64,000 bases of DNA from Heliopora coerulea. Its lineage: Eukaryota; Cnidaria; Anthozoa; Scleralcyonacea; Helioporidae. A program made the translations under genes and the position numbers. Of the stretch, positions 35,678-47,251 are shown piece by piece. The notes under the pieces were generated by a model that was not told the origin of the DNA, ran no database searches, and was given only the letters and a program-made list of their open reading frames with translations. The stretch covers positions 1,312,501 to 1,376,500 of the forward strand of contig JASJOG010000043.1 of the NCBI GenBank assembly GCA_030142905.1, read 5' to 3'. Numbering within the stretch: position 1 is the stretch's first letter; each line of letters begins with the position of its first letter.

Positions 35678-38600
35678 TCATTCATTGCAACTAGCCCGCT
35701 GTTCAGAGGCCGCAACCCGATGAAATCCGAGAAGAGAAGGATCTTCCATCGCGGCAGATATCGACAACATCACGCTCGAAACAATAGCCAATCCGATGGT
35801 GAAGTACAGTAACGTCATCACCGTAAATAAGGTCACGTGGGCTGCATAATTACCTGTGTCTTGGCCGGGGTTTGGATGGAGTGGGACCAAGTCTCCAAAT
35901 CCTTAACATCAAAGCAGCATAAACTTGTCAAAATTAGGTCAACATTCGTCAATATGCGGAAAATACATTTGCATTTTCGTCTCATGTTCAAAGATATTGG
36001 ACAGACTGAAGTTAAATAGGTCAGGTAAGGGCCCATTTACACGATACGACTGTCGTATAATATTGTTCATTTTGATGTATCCGATTCAGTCACAAGAGTC
36101 TTCAGGACAACGCGCAACATTCGCGAGACAATAGCAAGCAGGAATTGTGCTTTTATGACATAATCACAAACGCCAAAGTGAAGAGTCGTATACGACGATC
36201 TTATCGTGTGGATAGGCCTTTAGATTTGTTTCGGTTAATCTTGTTCGCTCTGGTGACGGTATTAATGATGGTATTGTTGTCTGTGTTTGGTATTCGTGGT
36301 TGCCACAGTGTCTCTGTTAGTACCACTGGTCGCTTTAGAGTCTTAATTGATATTTATGACTTTATCAGTCCTAGTATTCAACAATTGTTCGCCAAAGGCA
36401 AAATGAATATTTTTGAATAATATTCGTCTCGGGGATTATTCAATAATATTCACTGAGCCTGAGATTTTCGATAATCACCTGTGTAATTATATTAATGATG
36501 ATTGTTGTTGCATGGTGTCTGGGTTGGTACACCTGTTAATGGTCGTGATTTCATCGATGTCGATTGATGTGGAGCTTTGCATTGAGGTCTGTTAATGAGG
36601 ATCATTCAGTTGGTGTCAAACAATAAACAGACGGTGGTGGTACACTGACGCACGTGACGAAACTGGAGTTCAAATTAGTGCCAACTGATGGTGATGTTTG
36701 GTTACTGAATCGACGTCTATTTTGGTACTATTGATTGCATTGGTGTCTAAGAGCACAACACAAACACCAGTAGAGTAACGTTCGTGTTTGTTGGTATTCG
36801 CAGTAGCATTGGTGTCTGTTGGTGGTGGTTTTTGTATTGGATTCTGTGTCCTGCAAGTGGTTGCGAATAACCTGCTTCCAGGCTGCAAGCAGGCTCGTGG
36901 TTGCACATCTGTATGTTAAATATCATAGGCTAAATATGTGGCTTACCTATGGTACTCAGTGTCACAAACCCGAAATAGACCCCATCCAAAAAAGACCATT
37001 TCTCAGTGAGCCTAGCAACGCTTCCAATCAAAAGAATCATGCCAATTGCCATCATAAAAGTTACTAAAGTTGATTTCAAACCTACTCTCGTAGGTTCCCG
37101 TCGAAATATTTGTCTTTCCACCGCAGAGATAACTCTTGAAACACCATTTGAAATCGCATAGCCAAGACGAGCCAACAACATCCAAGTCAGAGGTATGCCG
37201 ATGAAGGCATAAAAAATGCAGAAAATGCGGCCACTGTCCGTCGTCGGGGCAAGATGACCGTAACCTTAACAAGATTATAAAATAAAAGCTAGATCAGCTA
37301 GTTGATTCATTTACAGAAATACACACTTCTCTGTTACTTAAGCTAATGTTACACAGTATGGTGCCGTTTATATGGACTCCGGTAAAAGGGTTACTCTCCC
37401 CCTCGCGTTTCCCTGGCCGAGATACTTTCACGATAATATTATTTTGAACTCTTCCGCAAGTGTTTATGTGCAGAGGTCTTCGCCTGCCACGGTTAATAGG
37501 GGTTACCCTTGTATTAGGGTCACCCTCTTTGCGAGACAGGATAAACCTTCAGGTCGAGACAAGTTTCAACCATGTGAACGACTTGACGCGGCCACCCGAG
37601 TTATGTATGAAGTCAAGCACACGTAATTAGTTTAGTGTCACGAATGAATTTTGCTTTATGGCAGCCTGTTCCAGTAAGAGCATCCTGATGAGTTTGTCTC
37701 TGCGTTGTTATGGCTACTGTAGTTTCAGTCATTGTCGAAATAACGACCATAACATTCGAGATGATAGATAACAACATTGTCACGGATTTGAGTATATGAT
37801 TAGCCATCTTCGCACTTCAGGGTAAATCCCGACATCATGATTACGGTAGTTTTTCCATATAAACAGTCGATAAATGGAAGTGAAATAATCGGAAAAGTCT
37901 GAGTAATGCCGAAATGTAAAGAGTAGTTTTCTAACGTTTCGAGCGAAGCCCCTTTGTCAGAGAGAAAGGCCCTTCTCTCTGACGAAAGGCCTTAACTCGA
38001 AACGTTAGAAAACTACTCTTTACATTTCGGCATTACTCAGACCTTTCCGATTATTTCACGTAGAATCATGTTCTACTTTTCGCAGCAACATTTCGACAAG
38101 TTGGATAACGTTCGCTTCGTGTAACACTCTTCATGCAACTTGAAACAATTTTTTTCCGCGACACAAGTTGCAAGAAAAACCGCTGCGCGTAATTATTACC
38201 ATTACACTTGGGATGAAGAAATGATGCAAATTTGGTAAAACTGAAATTTCTTTTAATCTTCCATCGTTAATCGTTAATCAATGATATTTCTACAAGATAG
38301 CACCTTCATTCCAAAGCACTGATATCAATGGGGGTCTTGTTAACTAAAAATTTAACCATTGTTTTACAAATACAACTACTTTTCCTATGTATAAAATGTA
38401 TGCTAATAAAATATCGCCATTAAAACTAATTCTAAGTAGAAAGATTAAAAAAGCATTTAAGGTAGAAAGAAGTGCTTCTTTACAGCCTGTCTCAAATGCT
38501 ACCTAGGAGTTTTCACTTTTTTAAAATCCTCACTTTTTTTGAATATCCAAGTTCAACCACCGGGTTACCGGACCACTGGTCTGCCAGTTGAGCTATCGAG

Positions 38601-41600
38601 TCAAGTGGGAACAGTATTCTCATTTTATCCAATTTAAGTGCACGAGAGATTCTCGTGACAACTTAATGCTCTATGTCTGAGAGGATGTTCAGTGTTTCCA
38701 CTCTATTTCAGAATCATCCTCAGGGTAATATGAACAGAATGTTTCATGAATTGACCTACATTGCTAAAATCTGCATTTTTTAGGACTTGTGGACACGTTT
38801 AAATTGTCTGATACGACTGTTCCTAATGGCGTGTCCAATGTTGTGTATAGTGCACAGTTCCTGTTTACTGTTCGCTAGCTAGTGTACCAATAATTATATA
38901 AAGTTATAAACCACCGTTCGAAATACGCCTCACATGCATCATATTAGCCCGTAAAATCAGTATCAGACCCGATGTCAGGCAGTTCACGAAGTTGCAGCAA
39001 CCCCAGACGGCAACACGATGACAACATGATGGCAACGAAATGCATCAGCACTGATACGACATGGTAGTGTTTCATAACAACGTCGAGCTGCGGCGCTGAT
39101 GCAACATTTTGTTGAAATATGCGATAGCTAGTTATATTATAGCTGGGGCATATGCCAGCAGCGAACCAAACGAGTTGGAAGACGGTGGCGAGAAGGTGAC
39201 ACGAGTGCTCTGGGAATCATTTGCACGGACACCTACGTGTCTGTTCTTCCAGCCGTCCCCAAGAACACTACCATCCTTACTTTGTCACTACCATCCCTAC
39301 TTTGTCCCTACCGTCTCTACATCGTCACTACCGTCCCTACTTCGTCACTACGCAGTCGCATGCGAATTGCGCAATGCTATGATAGGTTTAAATATACAGT
39401 CCAAGAGCTGAGAATTCTTGTTGAATTATCTAAAGAATTTTTCCGCCATGATGACACGTGTTTACAGGAACTAGTTTTGAACATTCAGTCCTAATTCTTA
39501 TCTTATTTTATCTTAACAAAGCTATTTGAATGTAAATGTTGCATTAATAATAAACAGAAAAAAATACAACAGATGACCCTTGAGAACGTAAGCTCTATTT
39601 TAAGAGGGTCGGTGGGGGTAGAGAAAAATTTAAACCTGTTGTAATGTTTGCGGAAAAAAAAACGCGAAAAATTATAAGTGACCGGACTAGAAAATATCAA
39701 CCAACTTTAGACTTAGGTGTACGGGGCGGGGGGCAGGGGGGCAACTGCCACCTCAAATTTTGGAAAGGACCAGATTCGGGCAAATAGCTCAGGTAGAATT
39801 GGGAAAAATAAGTTTCTAAGCGTGATTAAAACAGGAAAATTTTAAAAAATTTGTGACGATGAACTTGAGTTTGGATATTAGTGTGCATTTAGGTTGCCAT
39901 ATATATACCGTGTGCAGTATGTAATTCTTATTCCTAGGTTTTTTCTAACTAAACATTCGAACAGAGCGATTCGGGCAGATTGTCTCTGCCCCCCCCCCCA
40001 AAAAAAAAATGATTAGGGCTAGTACGCCTATGACTTTAGACGACATTCTTAGGAATATTAAAATATTATCACTGTAAAATAAAAACATTCCCATCAAGTT
40101 ACCCAGTTTCCCAACGTTTCTTGGCGATTTAAGTTTCTGTTAACGTTAATAATTATTAATAGAGGACAGGATTGCTCTTTGAATGAAAGTTGAGATAAAA
40201 AGCGCTGCATGTCACATTCATTGAAGGCGAAATCTCACTCTGCATATTTCTTCAGCATACTTCCTACGTATTTTTAATAGAACACGCACGAAACATCGAA
40301 AAAGCATTGCCAAAGAAGCACTGGCTAAAGTTTAGTAGATGTTAAAGTATTATGTAAACATTGATCTCTAATAAATGCAAATCGTTCAAACGATAGTTTT
40401 TGTTGACATCACACGTCGTTCGGTGGAACAACATAAGGAAATGAAACTCCTGGGAATCACCGTCCTGGTGGTTTTCTTTAATTTGGAACTATTGCAAGAC
40501 GGGTTTATTAAGGATTACTTGCTCCTTAACCTAGCTAAAAAATTGTTTTCCCGCGCCTAAACTAGACATTCAAAAATTTCCAAGAGAAATAAGATTTAGT
40601 GAAGTTTCGAACTAACGTGATGGCTTTCTTCAACAATAAGCATATGTACCACAAGTGATACCCAACAAAACGAGCTCATAGGTGTCACACCGAAAGGTAT
40701 AACACGCGGTTTCACATTCACAAAATACGTCAGATGGTTCAGCTCCTTTCTTTTCGGAGAGTCATGTAGATGGAGGACTGTTCATGTACGTACGATCAAC
40801 GTGGTGCTTTGAGTAACATTAATGTTTTCTCACGAATATTGTGAAGTGGCCAACCTACGACTCATCGTGGGAGTGCGTTAGCTTGCGTTAATAATCTGCA
40901 ATTTTTTATTTTGAGTGTACAAAATATAATGCCCTATTCAACGACGTGTCTGCAGATTTCAAACCTTGAAATACAAAACAGTGGCACCGTAGAATCCCAA
41001 AAATAGCGGCCCCTCGAAAGTAACGGCAAATGTGAGATGTCGCCGAAAATTTCCGAAAGTAGCGACCCTTTCGAAAATATCGCGTTTCCGCATGATACAA
41101 TGAACACGATTGATGATGATGATGATCAAGAGATGCTCCGGCTGGCGTGTGGATGCAAGGAGGAGGAATAGAAATTCTATGTATTTACGATGTTGAAATT
41201 CAACAAGAGTTAAACCGAGACCTTCGAAAAAGTCTGAAAGAGAAGTTCGAACAGCTGAGGAAAATCGCTGACGGAAGTGTTTAAGATTAAGAACACTTTA
41301 ACGAAGGACAATATTACATCACCCCAGATGTTACACGTTCTGCTCATGTCGAAATGCGTTGTCGAATAAAACAGGCACGCTTGTGTTGTTTGCTAGGTAC
41401 CTATTAAATCGTTAAAAAGAGTCGAAATGTTTCAAAAAGAATTGGTCTTTTTGCTTCCCTCTAATGCTCAAAACTTGACAGTGTTGTTTCAGTCATAGCT
41501 TGATTAACTCTATAGTATTAAGTTTCAAATCTCGACCCGCCAAAAGTGAAGTAAAACTATCAAAGTTGCGAAGAAGAAAAAGAAGGCAAATATGGTAGAT

Positions 41601-42747
41601 ATAAAGCCATCAAAGGGGCAAAGAACAATATTCCCATAGTACGTTAAAGTCTTTTACCGCCAGAAAATAACGGCCCCCCCGAAAGTAGCGGCCCTCAAAG
41701 GCGGATAAATCCGAAAGTAACGGGGGCCACTACTTTCGGGATTCTTCGGTATAGAAAAATACACTAAACATACTGTGTGTTCTCATCTCAACGTTAGTTG
41801 GTGAAGAGTTTCAAAAAGATGAATGTAGTAAGTCGTTCGATGCACCGAATGGTTTTATTGCTTTCGCAAGTGGATAACGGTGAAGAAATCCGGGGAAACA
41901 GTTTGAAATTTATATCCGCCTGTCACCATGGATTGTTCCAATCCATCTCGTCCAATTAAGACATTCTCTTTTAAATAATCAATCATTGTTCGTAAACAGA
42001 ACAATTACTGTAACTTAGTTCAACGCATATATGATTTAGTTTTTGCTTCAATTTCTCATAAGCATCCACCGCAAGGCTGTTACTAAAAAGAAAAACCTTG
42101 CACGAACCAAGCTAACTAATTTCTTTCACTTAAACTCTTATATAAGGTGAAACGAAGGATGGCAACCTAAAGGAATCGATGCAGTCGATGCACTCAAGTA
42201 TTCAAACTGCATGTAGGACGCTTATCGGTTCATTAAATAACGTAGACGACATCTATTTTGTCATTCATTGGTTTAAATTCAATAAGAATTACTTGGGTCA
42301 GAAACTAACGGACATGCTGCTTGAAAGGATTTTAAATCTATTAAGAGATTATCTTGTCCTACAGGTGATGCACAAACATTCATTCACTATAGCTGTTGTG
42401 TCGAACCGGCAGATTTAAATGCAAGTCGACTTACCAATTGTAGTAACCACGGTACCAGAAAAAAATAAAGCCCCAATAAAATTCCATCTGTCCACCCATT
42501 CGTCCGAAAACCCTTGATCTGCAATCGTTTGAACCAATTTCATAAACTCCTTGATGTCTTCATCACTGACATTGTATTTTTCCTGAAGACGGGTCTTTCT
42601 TGAATTAAGATTTAAGCGTTCGTTCCTCTCGTTCTCCACTTCAAGAGCTTGGAAGACAAGTGCGCCGAAAATCAGGTAGCCGAAGAACACGATCAGTTGG
42701 ATAATGATATTGGTGGAGCCGTTGGGCGCTTGATCAGTGCTCTTCAT
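35678..42747 (-). CDS. Two-pore-domain potassium channel (K2P), three exons
   Basis: Exons 42747-42435, 37264-36947 and 35901-35678 join in phase into 284 aa. The start is the ATG at 42747 (MKSTDQAPNGST); a longer frame to 42756 would need GTG and is not used. M1 is IIIQLIVFFGYLIFGALVFQ, followed by a cysteine-free cap, pore 1 TTIGYGHLAP, M2 IFCIFYAFIGIPLTW, M3 FMMAIGMILLIGSVA, pore 2 STIGFGDLVP, M4 LYFTIGLAIVSSVMLSI and a tail ending EQRASCNE. It resembles the plus-strand K2P gene (24.5-31.1 kb) throughout, so the two are probably paralogues by inverted duplication. Intron 1 (5.2 kb) splits the first Gly of GYG and intron 2 (1.0 kb) the first Gly of GFG, both phase 1; the second intron is absent from the partner gene. 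Confidence 0.93.
36026..36222. mobile_element. Harbinger-like MITE in K2P intron 2
   Basis: Ends AAGGGCCCATTTACACGATA and TATCGTGTGGATAGGCCTT are inverted copies. The interior ATTGTTCATTTTGATGTATC is repeated at 46515-46535, marking a family. The exact target duplication is not clear. Confidence 0.6.
37880..38059. mobile_element. Foldback element, family F, copy 2, with hammerhead-like core
   Basis: Arms start GTGAAATAATCGG and end CCGATTATTTCAC, with AGAGTAGTTTTCTAACGTTT and its inverse inside: the same family as 33791-33987, diverged at scattered sites. Plus strand 37979-38003 reads CTGACGA...GAAAC; the minus-strand counterpart (37960-37936) has CTGACAA, a core change. It lies in intron 1 of the minus-strand K2P gene. 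Confidence 0.8.
38525..38740 (-). mobile_element. SINE family 1, copy 1 (head-to-tail junction)
   Basis: On the minus strand it reads a tail (TTCTGTTCATATTACCCTGA, GGATGATTCTGAAAT), then TTGTCACGAGAATCTCTCGT, then a tRNA-like A box GATAGCTCAACTGGCAGA and a weak B box GGTGGTTGAAC. The same modules occur at 45779-46020 but in the order head then tail, so this copy spans the end of one unit and the start of the next. Confidence 0.6.
39718..40035. mobile_element. G/C-run-ended MITE, copy 1
   Basis: Left end CTTAGGTGTACGGGGCGGGG; right end, inverted, CATAGGCGTACTAGCCC with a run of about 13 C just inside. The same end design is seen at 52738-53066. It is in intron 1 of the minus-strand K2P gene. 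Confidence 0.5.
40980..41756. mobile_element. MITE with repeated CCGAAAGTAGCGGCCC words
   Basis: Left end CACCGTAGAATCCCAAAAAT followed by AGCGGCCCC; right end inverted TACCGAAGAATCCCGAAAG followed by TAGTGGCCCC. Similar words (GAAAGTAACGG, GAAAGTAGCGGCCC) recur just inside both ends. The interior includes a (GAT)n run near 41111-41127. Confidence 0.65.
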
Positions 42748-44479
42748 GCTAAGCACATCACAACATGGCCGTCATTGTCGGGCTCAGACTGCGTGAAATG
42801 GCCTAAAAACTGCCATCTGCCATTCAATGTTTATCACTTCTGCAATCAGGAAGGGTCGTGGGCGGGTTCAATGATCTTGTTGTCCAACTGGGCACAGCTT
42901 TTGTCACTTTGGCAAGGGATACCTTGGTGAATGTGGTCGGATGTATCGTTTTAACATCAAAACTTACTTTGTACCTTTTTCTTAATGCTTACTTTTGAAA
43001 AAAAAAAAAAAAAATCGTAAGGACAGCATACAGCTACCCCGTGAAATACCTAATGTTCATTTTTCAAAATGTTATAAACGGGGACATCTCGCAGGTGCAC
43101 GCCGTGGGCGTTAGGCTCTCGCGCGCGCATACACGCTTCCGTTTGCGTTAATTAGTAATTTTCATCAAAAAAACAATGAAAAAAGAAATTGCGCCAGTCA
43201 GAAATGGTCCTTAACGTTATAAATCGGACCAGAGGTTATTGTGGAGTCGGTGAGGGAGCAAAGACATCTTTCGGTCTGTTCACATGTAATTAACTAAAGG
43301 TTTTATCAAAACAACGGCTGTTTATTCTTGTGGCTAGCCTGCTGTCACCTCAGGGATTCAACATTATTTTTTTGTGTGCAAGGCTTTGATCATCTCAAAG
43401 ACTGAATGTCATCTGCCTCCAAAAAATGTCGCCATACGGTGAACCTTTATCTTTCAATGATTTATGATGATTTTTTCAGTTGCAATAGCTGTTCGTTCAT
43501 GATTTGCCCTTTTATGCCCAATCTAAATGCTGTTCGTTTGTAATTGAAAAAATTACGCACAGATAGAACATATGGTTATCTTAGACTATTGCTGATATCA
43601 AATTATGTGTTCATATATGAAATCGAAATTTTGAAAATCGAGAAAAGAAAGACCTACCAGTTTTAAGACTTACAGAAACCTTGAATTTCAAAGAGCAACA
43701 TAAAAATATTTCACCTTCAGTCCTGTTCAGGTGTCATGACAAATTTTACGGCAATTTGAGGATTTATGTGAAATACAAGTTAATTGCAACTCATATTTCA
43801 TAAAAAAGATTGAACAATAATGTTGGTTTTCATGCACGTTATTTAAACTGGTAGAATAAGCAAAGAGAAAGAAAGAAAGAGTAAACGTCAACTGTTTGTC
43901 AATACTTGCGATCTTTCTGTTCTGTCTGATGTTTTCCTAGGACTGTATCTGCAAGCATCTCTGAACAGACAAGCACAAAACTGAGTTCTATCAAGCTTCA
44001 TGCTTCATATCTCTTCGTTAAATAACTAGTCTAGCTTGGTCCTCGTTGCAAACTTTTTAATTTAAACAAAAGAGAGCGTGGAGTTTTCATGTAAAATATC
44101 CGGATTGACTTTCAGTTTTTGCCCAATAAATTGCCAGATTTCTTTTAACGTAGAATTTTAAAATAAGGTGGATACGCGCCAATTTTTGGTCGACTCACCG
44201 TGGTTGCCAGTCAATATTTTGCCACTAAAGCGACACGAAGGACTAGCAAAATACCAAGTGCTTATACCGGATTATAAGGCTCAAGTACCAGACTAGGTAC
44301 ACTCGAAAGATTTCATCCCTGAGAAATGCAAGCAGGCACGCAAAATCATGTTCACTTGGTCTCTCGCCTGAAAGTCTTGGAGTTCTCTCCGGAGTCGCAG
44401 TTCAGTCTGAAGTATCTTAATTATTGTAAAGATGTAATTCCTGGAGGAATAACACCGTGATCAAATAAGGTCAAAAAAA
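42748..44479. other. Upstream region of the minus-strand K2P gene
   Basis: No exon or structured element is recognised. The K2P promoter should be near 42.75-43.0 kb; a poly(A) run sits at 42999-43015. Confidence 0.4.
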
Positions 44480-44549
44480 AAATATATATATATATATTTA
44501 TATATATATATATATATATATATTTTATATATATATAATTTATAATATA

Positions 44550-44580
<31 letters not shown>

Positions 44581-44592
44581 ATTTATAATATA

Positions 44593-44633
<41 letters not shown>

Positions 44634-44640
44634 TATATAG
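44480..44640. repeat. TA microsatellite
   Basis: Almost entirely TATA/TTTATA. A second (TA)n tract at 44826-44865 lies beyond the perfect inverted repeat. Confidence 0.95.
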
Positions 44641-44765
44641 TACGTTTAATGGAAATTTAATAAAAATATAAAAACTGTAACTCGAGTTTCACGCTGCACG
44701 GCGATCCTCAGCGTGAAACTCGAGTTACAGTTTTTATATTTTTATTAAATTTCCATTAAACGTAC
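44640..44765. mobile_element. Perfect 57-bp inverted repeat with 12-nt loop
   Basis: 44640-44696 and 44709-44765 are exact reverse complements (ends GTACGTTTAATGG / CCATTAAACGTAC). On the minus strand 44711-44686 reads CTGAGGA - TCGC CGTGCA GCGT - GAAAC, a hammerhead-like core with a 3-bp stem II. It is bracketed by TA microsatellites. The lack of any mismatch suggests recent insertion or ongoing arm-to-arm conversion. Confidence 0.85.
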
Positions 44766-44822
44766 AATACGTAGCTCCACGATTTGTGTTGAGCACTGTC
44801 GATATCTAGTGGACATATCCAA

Positions 44823-44870
<48 letters not shown>

Positions 44871-45708
44871 CAGCTGAATTTTTTTTCCAAGGGCGAGTCA
44901 AATCGTAATTCAGTCTTCCATAGATTCTTTCCCACTTCATGAATGGCATTTCGCTCATTTCTCTTTTCACGCGTGCCCTACTTGGGTAGAATGACTCAAA
45001 GCTGGACATGCAAATGGAATACAAATCCGAATCTATAATCTACTTGCATTAAAACCACTAAAATTACTGCCTAAGGCAATAAATCGTCAAACTGTGCTGA
45101 TATGGAAAATTTTTCGCTGTGATTGTTGAAAAGATTTTTCTCATCCGATTTCTTTGCGCGATTTGCTCGTCGATTATGAGTGACCTGGCAAGCAGACCCA
45201 AACTTTGCTACGTCTTCGAGTCACTTTGACAGTTTTGGATGACGTGTTTTTTTGGGTTTTTTTTTCTCTCCTTTCATATTTCATGGCGATAATGAGCCAT
45301 TAGATCTCCATTGCAAAAAGTTAATGCTAAACGTCACGATAAAATAACAGGTAGAGTTACGTGTGCTATCTCATTATTGTTCATCGTCCGTTCACTGGCT
45401 CCCACCCACTGCAGTTTACATGATAAGATTTACAGCACTGCCAATGCACATTGAGTAAAGATTGACCTACAGCCAAAGTAAAAGTTTTCAGGTTCATGGA
45501 AATAATGTACGAATCCACACACTGTTTAGGCAATTTAGACGCAGCCTCATACATGCATGCAGGCTAAGGTAGTGTACCAACCCATTGCTCATCTTCACCC
45601 CCCGGTATCATTTGTAAGAGGCTGGGCCAAGATCGTAGAAAATCGAAACGACGGAAACAAATGGCAGGAACTGGTGAACAGCTGTGGATATAATTGGACT
45701 TTTACCGG

Positions 45709-45738
45709 ATTTAGAACGACTTTTTAGTCGTTCTAAAT
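45709..45738. other. Perfect 13-bp hairpin with T4 loop
   Basis: ATTTAGAACGACT, TTTT, AGTCGTTCTAAAT. No role can be assigned. Confidence 0.6.
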
Positions 45739-45778
45739 ATAGTCGAAACACTGCACATACCTCACGAATATCGAGCGT

Positions 45779-46020
45779 TAAATTGTCGCGAGAATCTCTC
45801 GCGAACTTAAAGTGGTAAAACGAGCATACTGCATGTTCCTAGTTCACTCGATGGCTCAATTGGTAAACTCACGGTCAGGAAACCCAAAGATACGAGTTCG
45901 AAACCCACTCAAGTCAACTTTTCTAGTTGACTTTAGCAGTGTAATTTGGTTTTTCACGAAATATTCTGTTCACGATACCCTGAAGATGATCCTAAAATAC
46001 CCTCGTTTTTTGCTTGTCTG
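45779..46020 (+). mobile_element. tRNA-derived SINE family 1, copy 2
   Basis: Head TTGTCGCGAGAATCTCTCGC; A box GATGGCTCAATTGGTAAACT near 45850; B box GAGTTCGAAACCC at 45893-45905; then CTCAAGTCAAC, AGTTGACTTTAGCAGTGTA, and a tail with TTCTGTTCACGATACCCTGA. A and B boxes have polymerase III spacing. The open frame 45812-46111 is a by-product. Confidence 0.75.
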
Positions 46021-46476
46021 TGCTAGGGGTAAGCATTTATTTCCATCTACCAATCTGACATTCAAAAAAAAAAAAATGATCCACAATAAATCTGGCGCAG
46101 TGGAAGTGTAGTTAGTGATCCTGTGGACCATCACTTATAAATTTTAATTTTGTAAACCGGATAACTTCGAAAATCCTATGAATTTAAATTTAAAATCACA
46201 AGCTGAGTTCTCTTGCGGTTGACTCGGACCTTCTTCACAGAATACTGACCCAAATATACTCCCCAAACAAACGTTCAAAGAATTATCCACGTTCGGAAGT
46301 TCTTATGCAAGATTCCAAATTGGAAAAAGAAATTCCCAGGAAGATGATAATCAAAGGGAGCCGGATATTCGAAACCGGGTAACTTACCGAAAGGATTGGT
46401 CCGAGCGAAAGAACAGCGCTATCCTCATTCTCAACAACCGATCTCAGATTTTGTGCGCGGAATCGTGAAAGAGCCA

Positions 46477-46760
46477 CCTTAAGGCTCATCGGCACGATAC
46501 GATTATGTACAATTGTTCATTCTGATGTATCCGATTGACTCGCTAGAGTCTTAAGGGCCGTTTACACGTGAGATTTTACACGTTGCGATTGTCATCCTGG
46601 TGTATTTAATAAACTCATGATAGTCTTATGCAGCAAAATATCCGCTGGTGATTCGCTGTAGTTTGTCCGCGACGTTCTCGTCAGTTAAACACATACTCCA
46701 AGATGTCAATCGCAAGATGCGAAATCACATGTGTAAACAGCCCTTTAGGACGTATTGCTA
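46477..46760. mobile_element. Nested Harbinger-type MITEs
   Basis: An outer element, related to 36026-36222 (CACGATACGAT, TTGTTCATTCTGATGTATCC), is interrupted by an inner one, 46554-46744, with ends AGGGCCGTTTACACG / CATGTGTAAACAGCCCT. The inner copy is flanked by TTA at 46551-46553 and TTA at 46745-46747, the 3-bp TWA duplication of PIF/Harbinger. Confidence 0.65.
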
Positions 46761-46918
46761 CTTTAAGCCTGTTTTCCACCTGGCGAATTTGGTCTTGGAA
46801 ATCGACTTTTCATTGTTTAACTTGAATAGATGCATCATTAGTTCCAGCCGAAAGCTCCTGAGACAAAAGTAAAAGTCGCTGCGCGCGAAGAAATTCGTCT
46901 AGTGGAAAACGGCCTTTA
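46759..46918. mobile_element. Harbinger-like MITE, short
   Basis: Inverted ends AAGCCTGTTTTCCACCTGGC and, from the other side, AAGGCCGTTTTCCACTAGAC followed by GAATTTC. It abuts the previous cluster. Confidence 0.55.
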
Positions 46919-47185
46919 GAAAGTGTATAGAACGTAGGAATTGTGTCTTTGAGAGAACATTACATACCCCAAGGATAAACAGTCGTATTCGACAATACTG
47001 TAGTGTATAGGCCCTTTTAGTGCTATTCGGTTGATAAAATCTACGGTTGGGTGTTCCAAGCATGGAGCGCTTGGGTTGATTCGTTTGGATTGATTTGGCG
47101 GATAGGTCTCTCGGGCTTCCAACAGCTGCTCTCCTTCAAAGTGTCTAGGATGATTGTCCGTGCGGATATCTTAACTTTAATATAT

Positions 47186-47251
47186 ATAGCAATGCCCAAC
47201 AAATTGTGCGATATATGGCGATACTTTGCACAATTTGTTGGCATTGTTATT
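47186..47251. ncRNA. Pre-miRNA-like hairpin
   Basis: Arms AGCAATGCCCAACAAATTGT and ACAATTTGTTGGCATTGTT pair over about 22 nt with one bulged C and one G:T, around a ~17-nt loop. Size and near-complete pairing fit cnidarian microRNA precursors. It could instead be a tiny palindromic transposon. No expression evidence is available, and the strand is not determined. Confidence 0.35.

Noticed and set aside
36145..36420. Membrane-like 91-codon ORF in the K2P intron
   Set aside because: It starts in a MITE and continues in T/G-rich low-complexity DNA; no splice context or family resemblance.
42415..42756. K2P start at 42756
   Set aside because: That codon is GTG; the first ATG in frame is at 42747, just before the first membrane helix.
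45840..45915. Functional tRNA gene
   Set aside because: The A and B boxes are present but I cannot fold a full cloverleaf, and the same segment recurs with shared 5' and 3' extensions, so it is a SINE head.
45812..46111. 99-codon plus-strand ORF
   Set aside because: It lies over the SINE A/B boxes and an oligo-A run; it is a by-product of the repeat.
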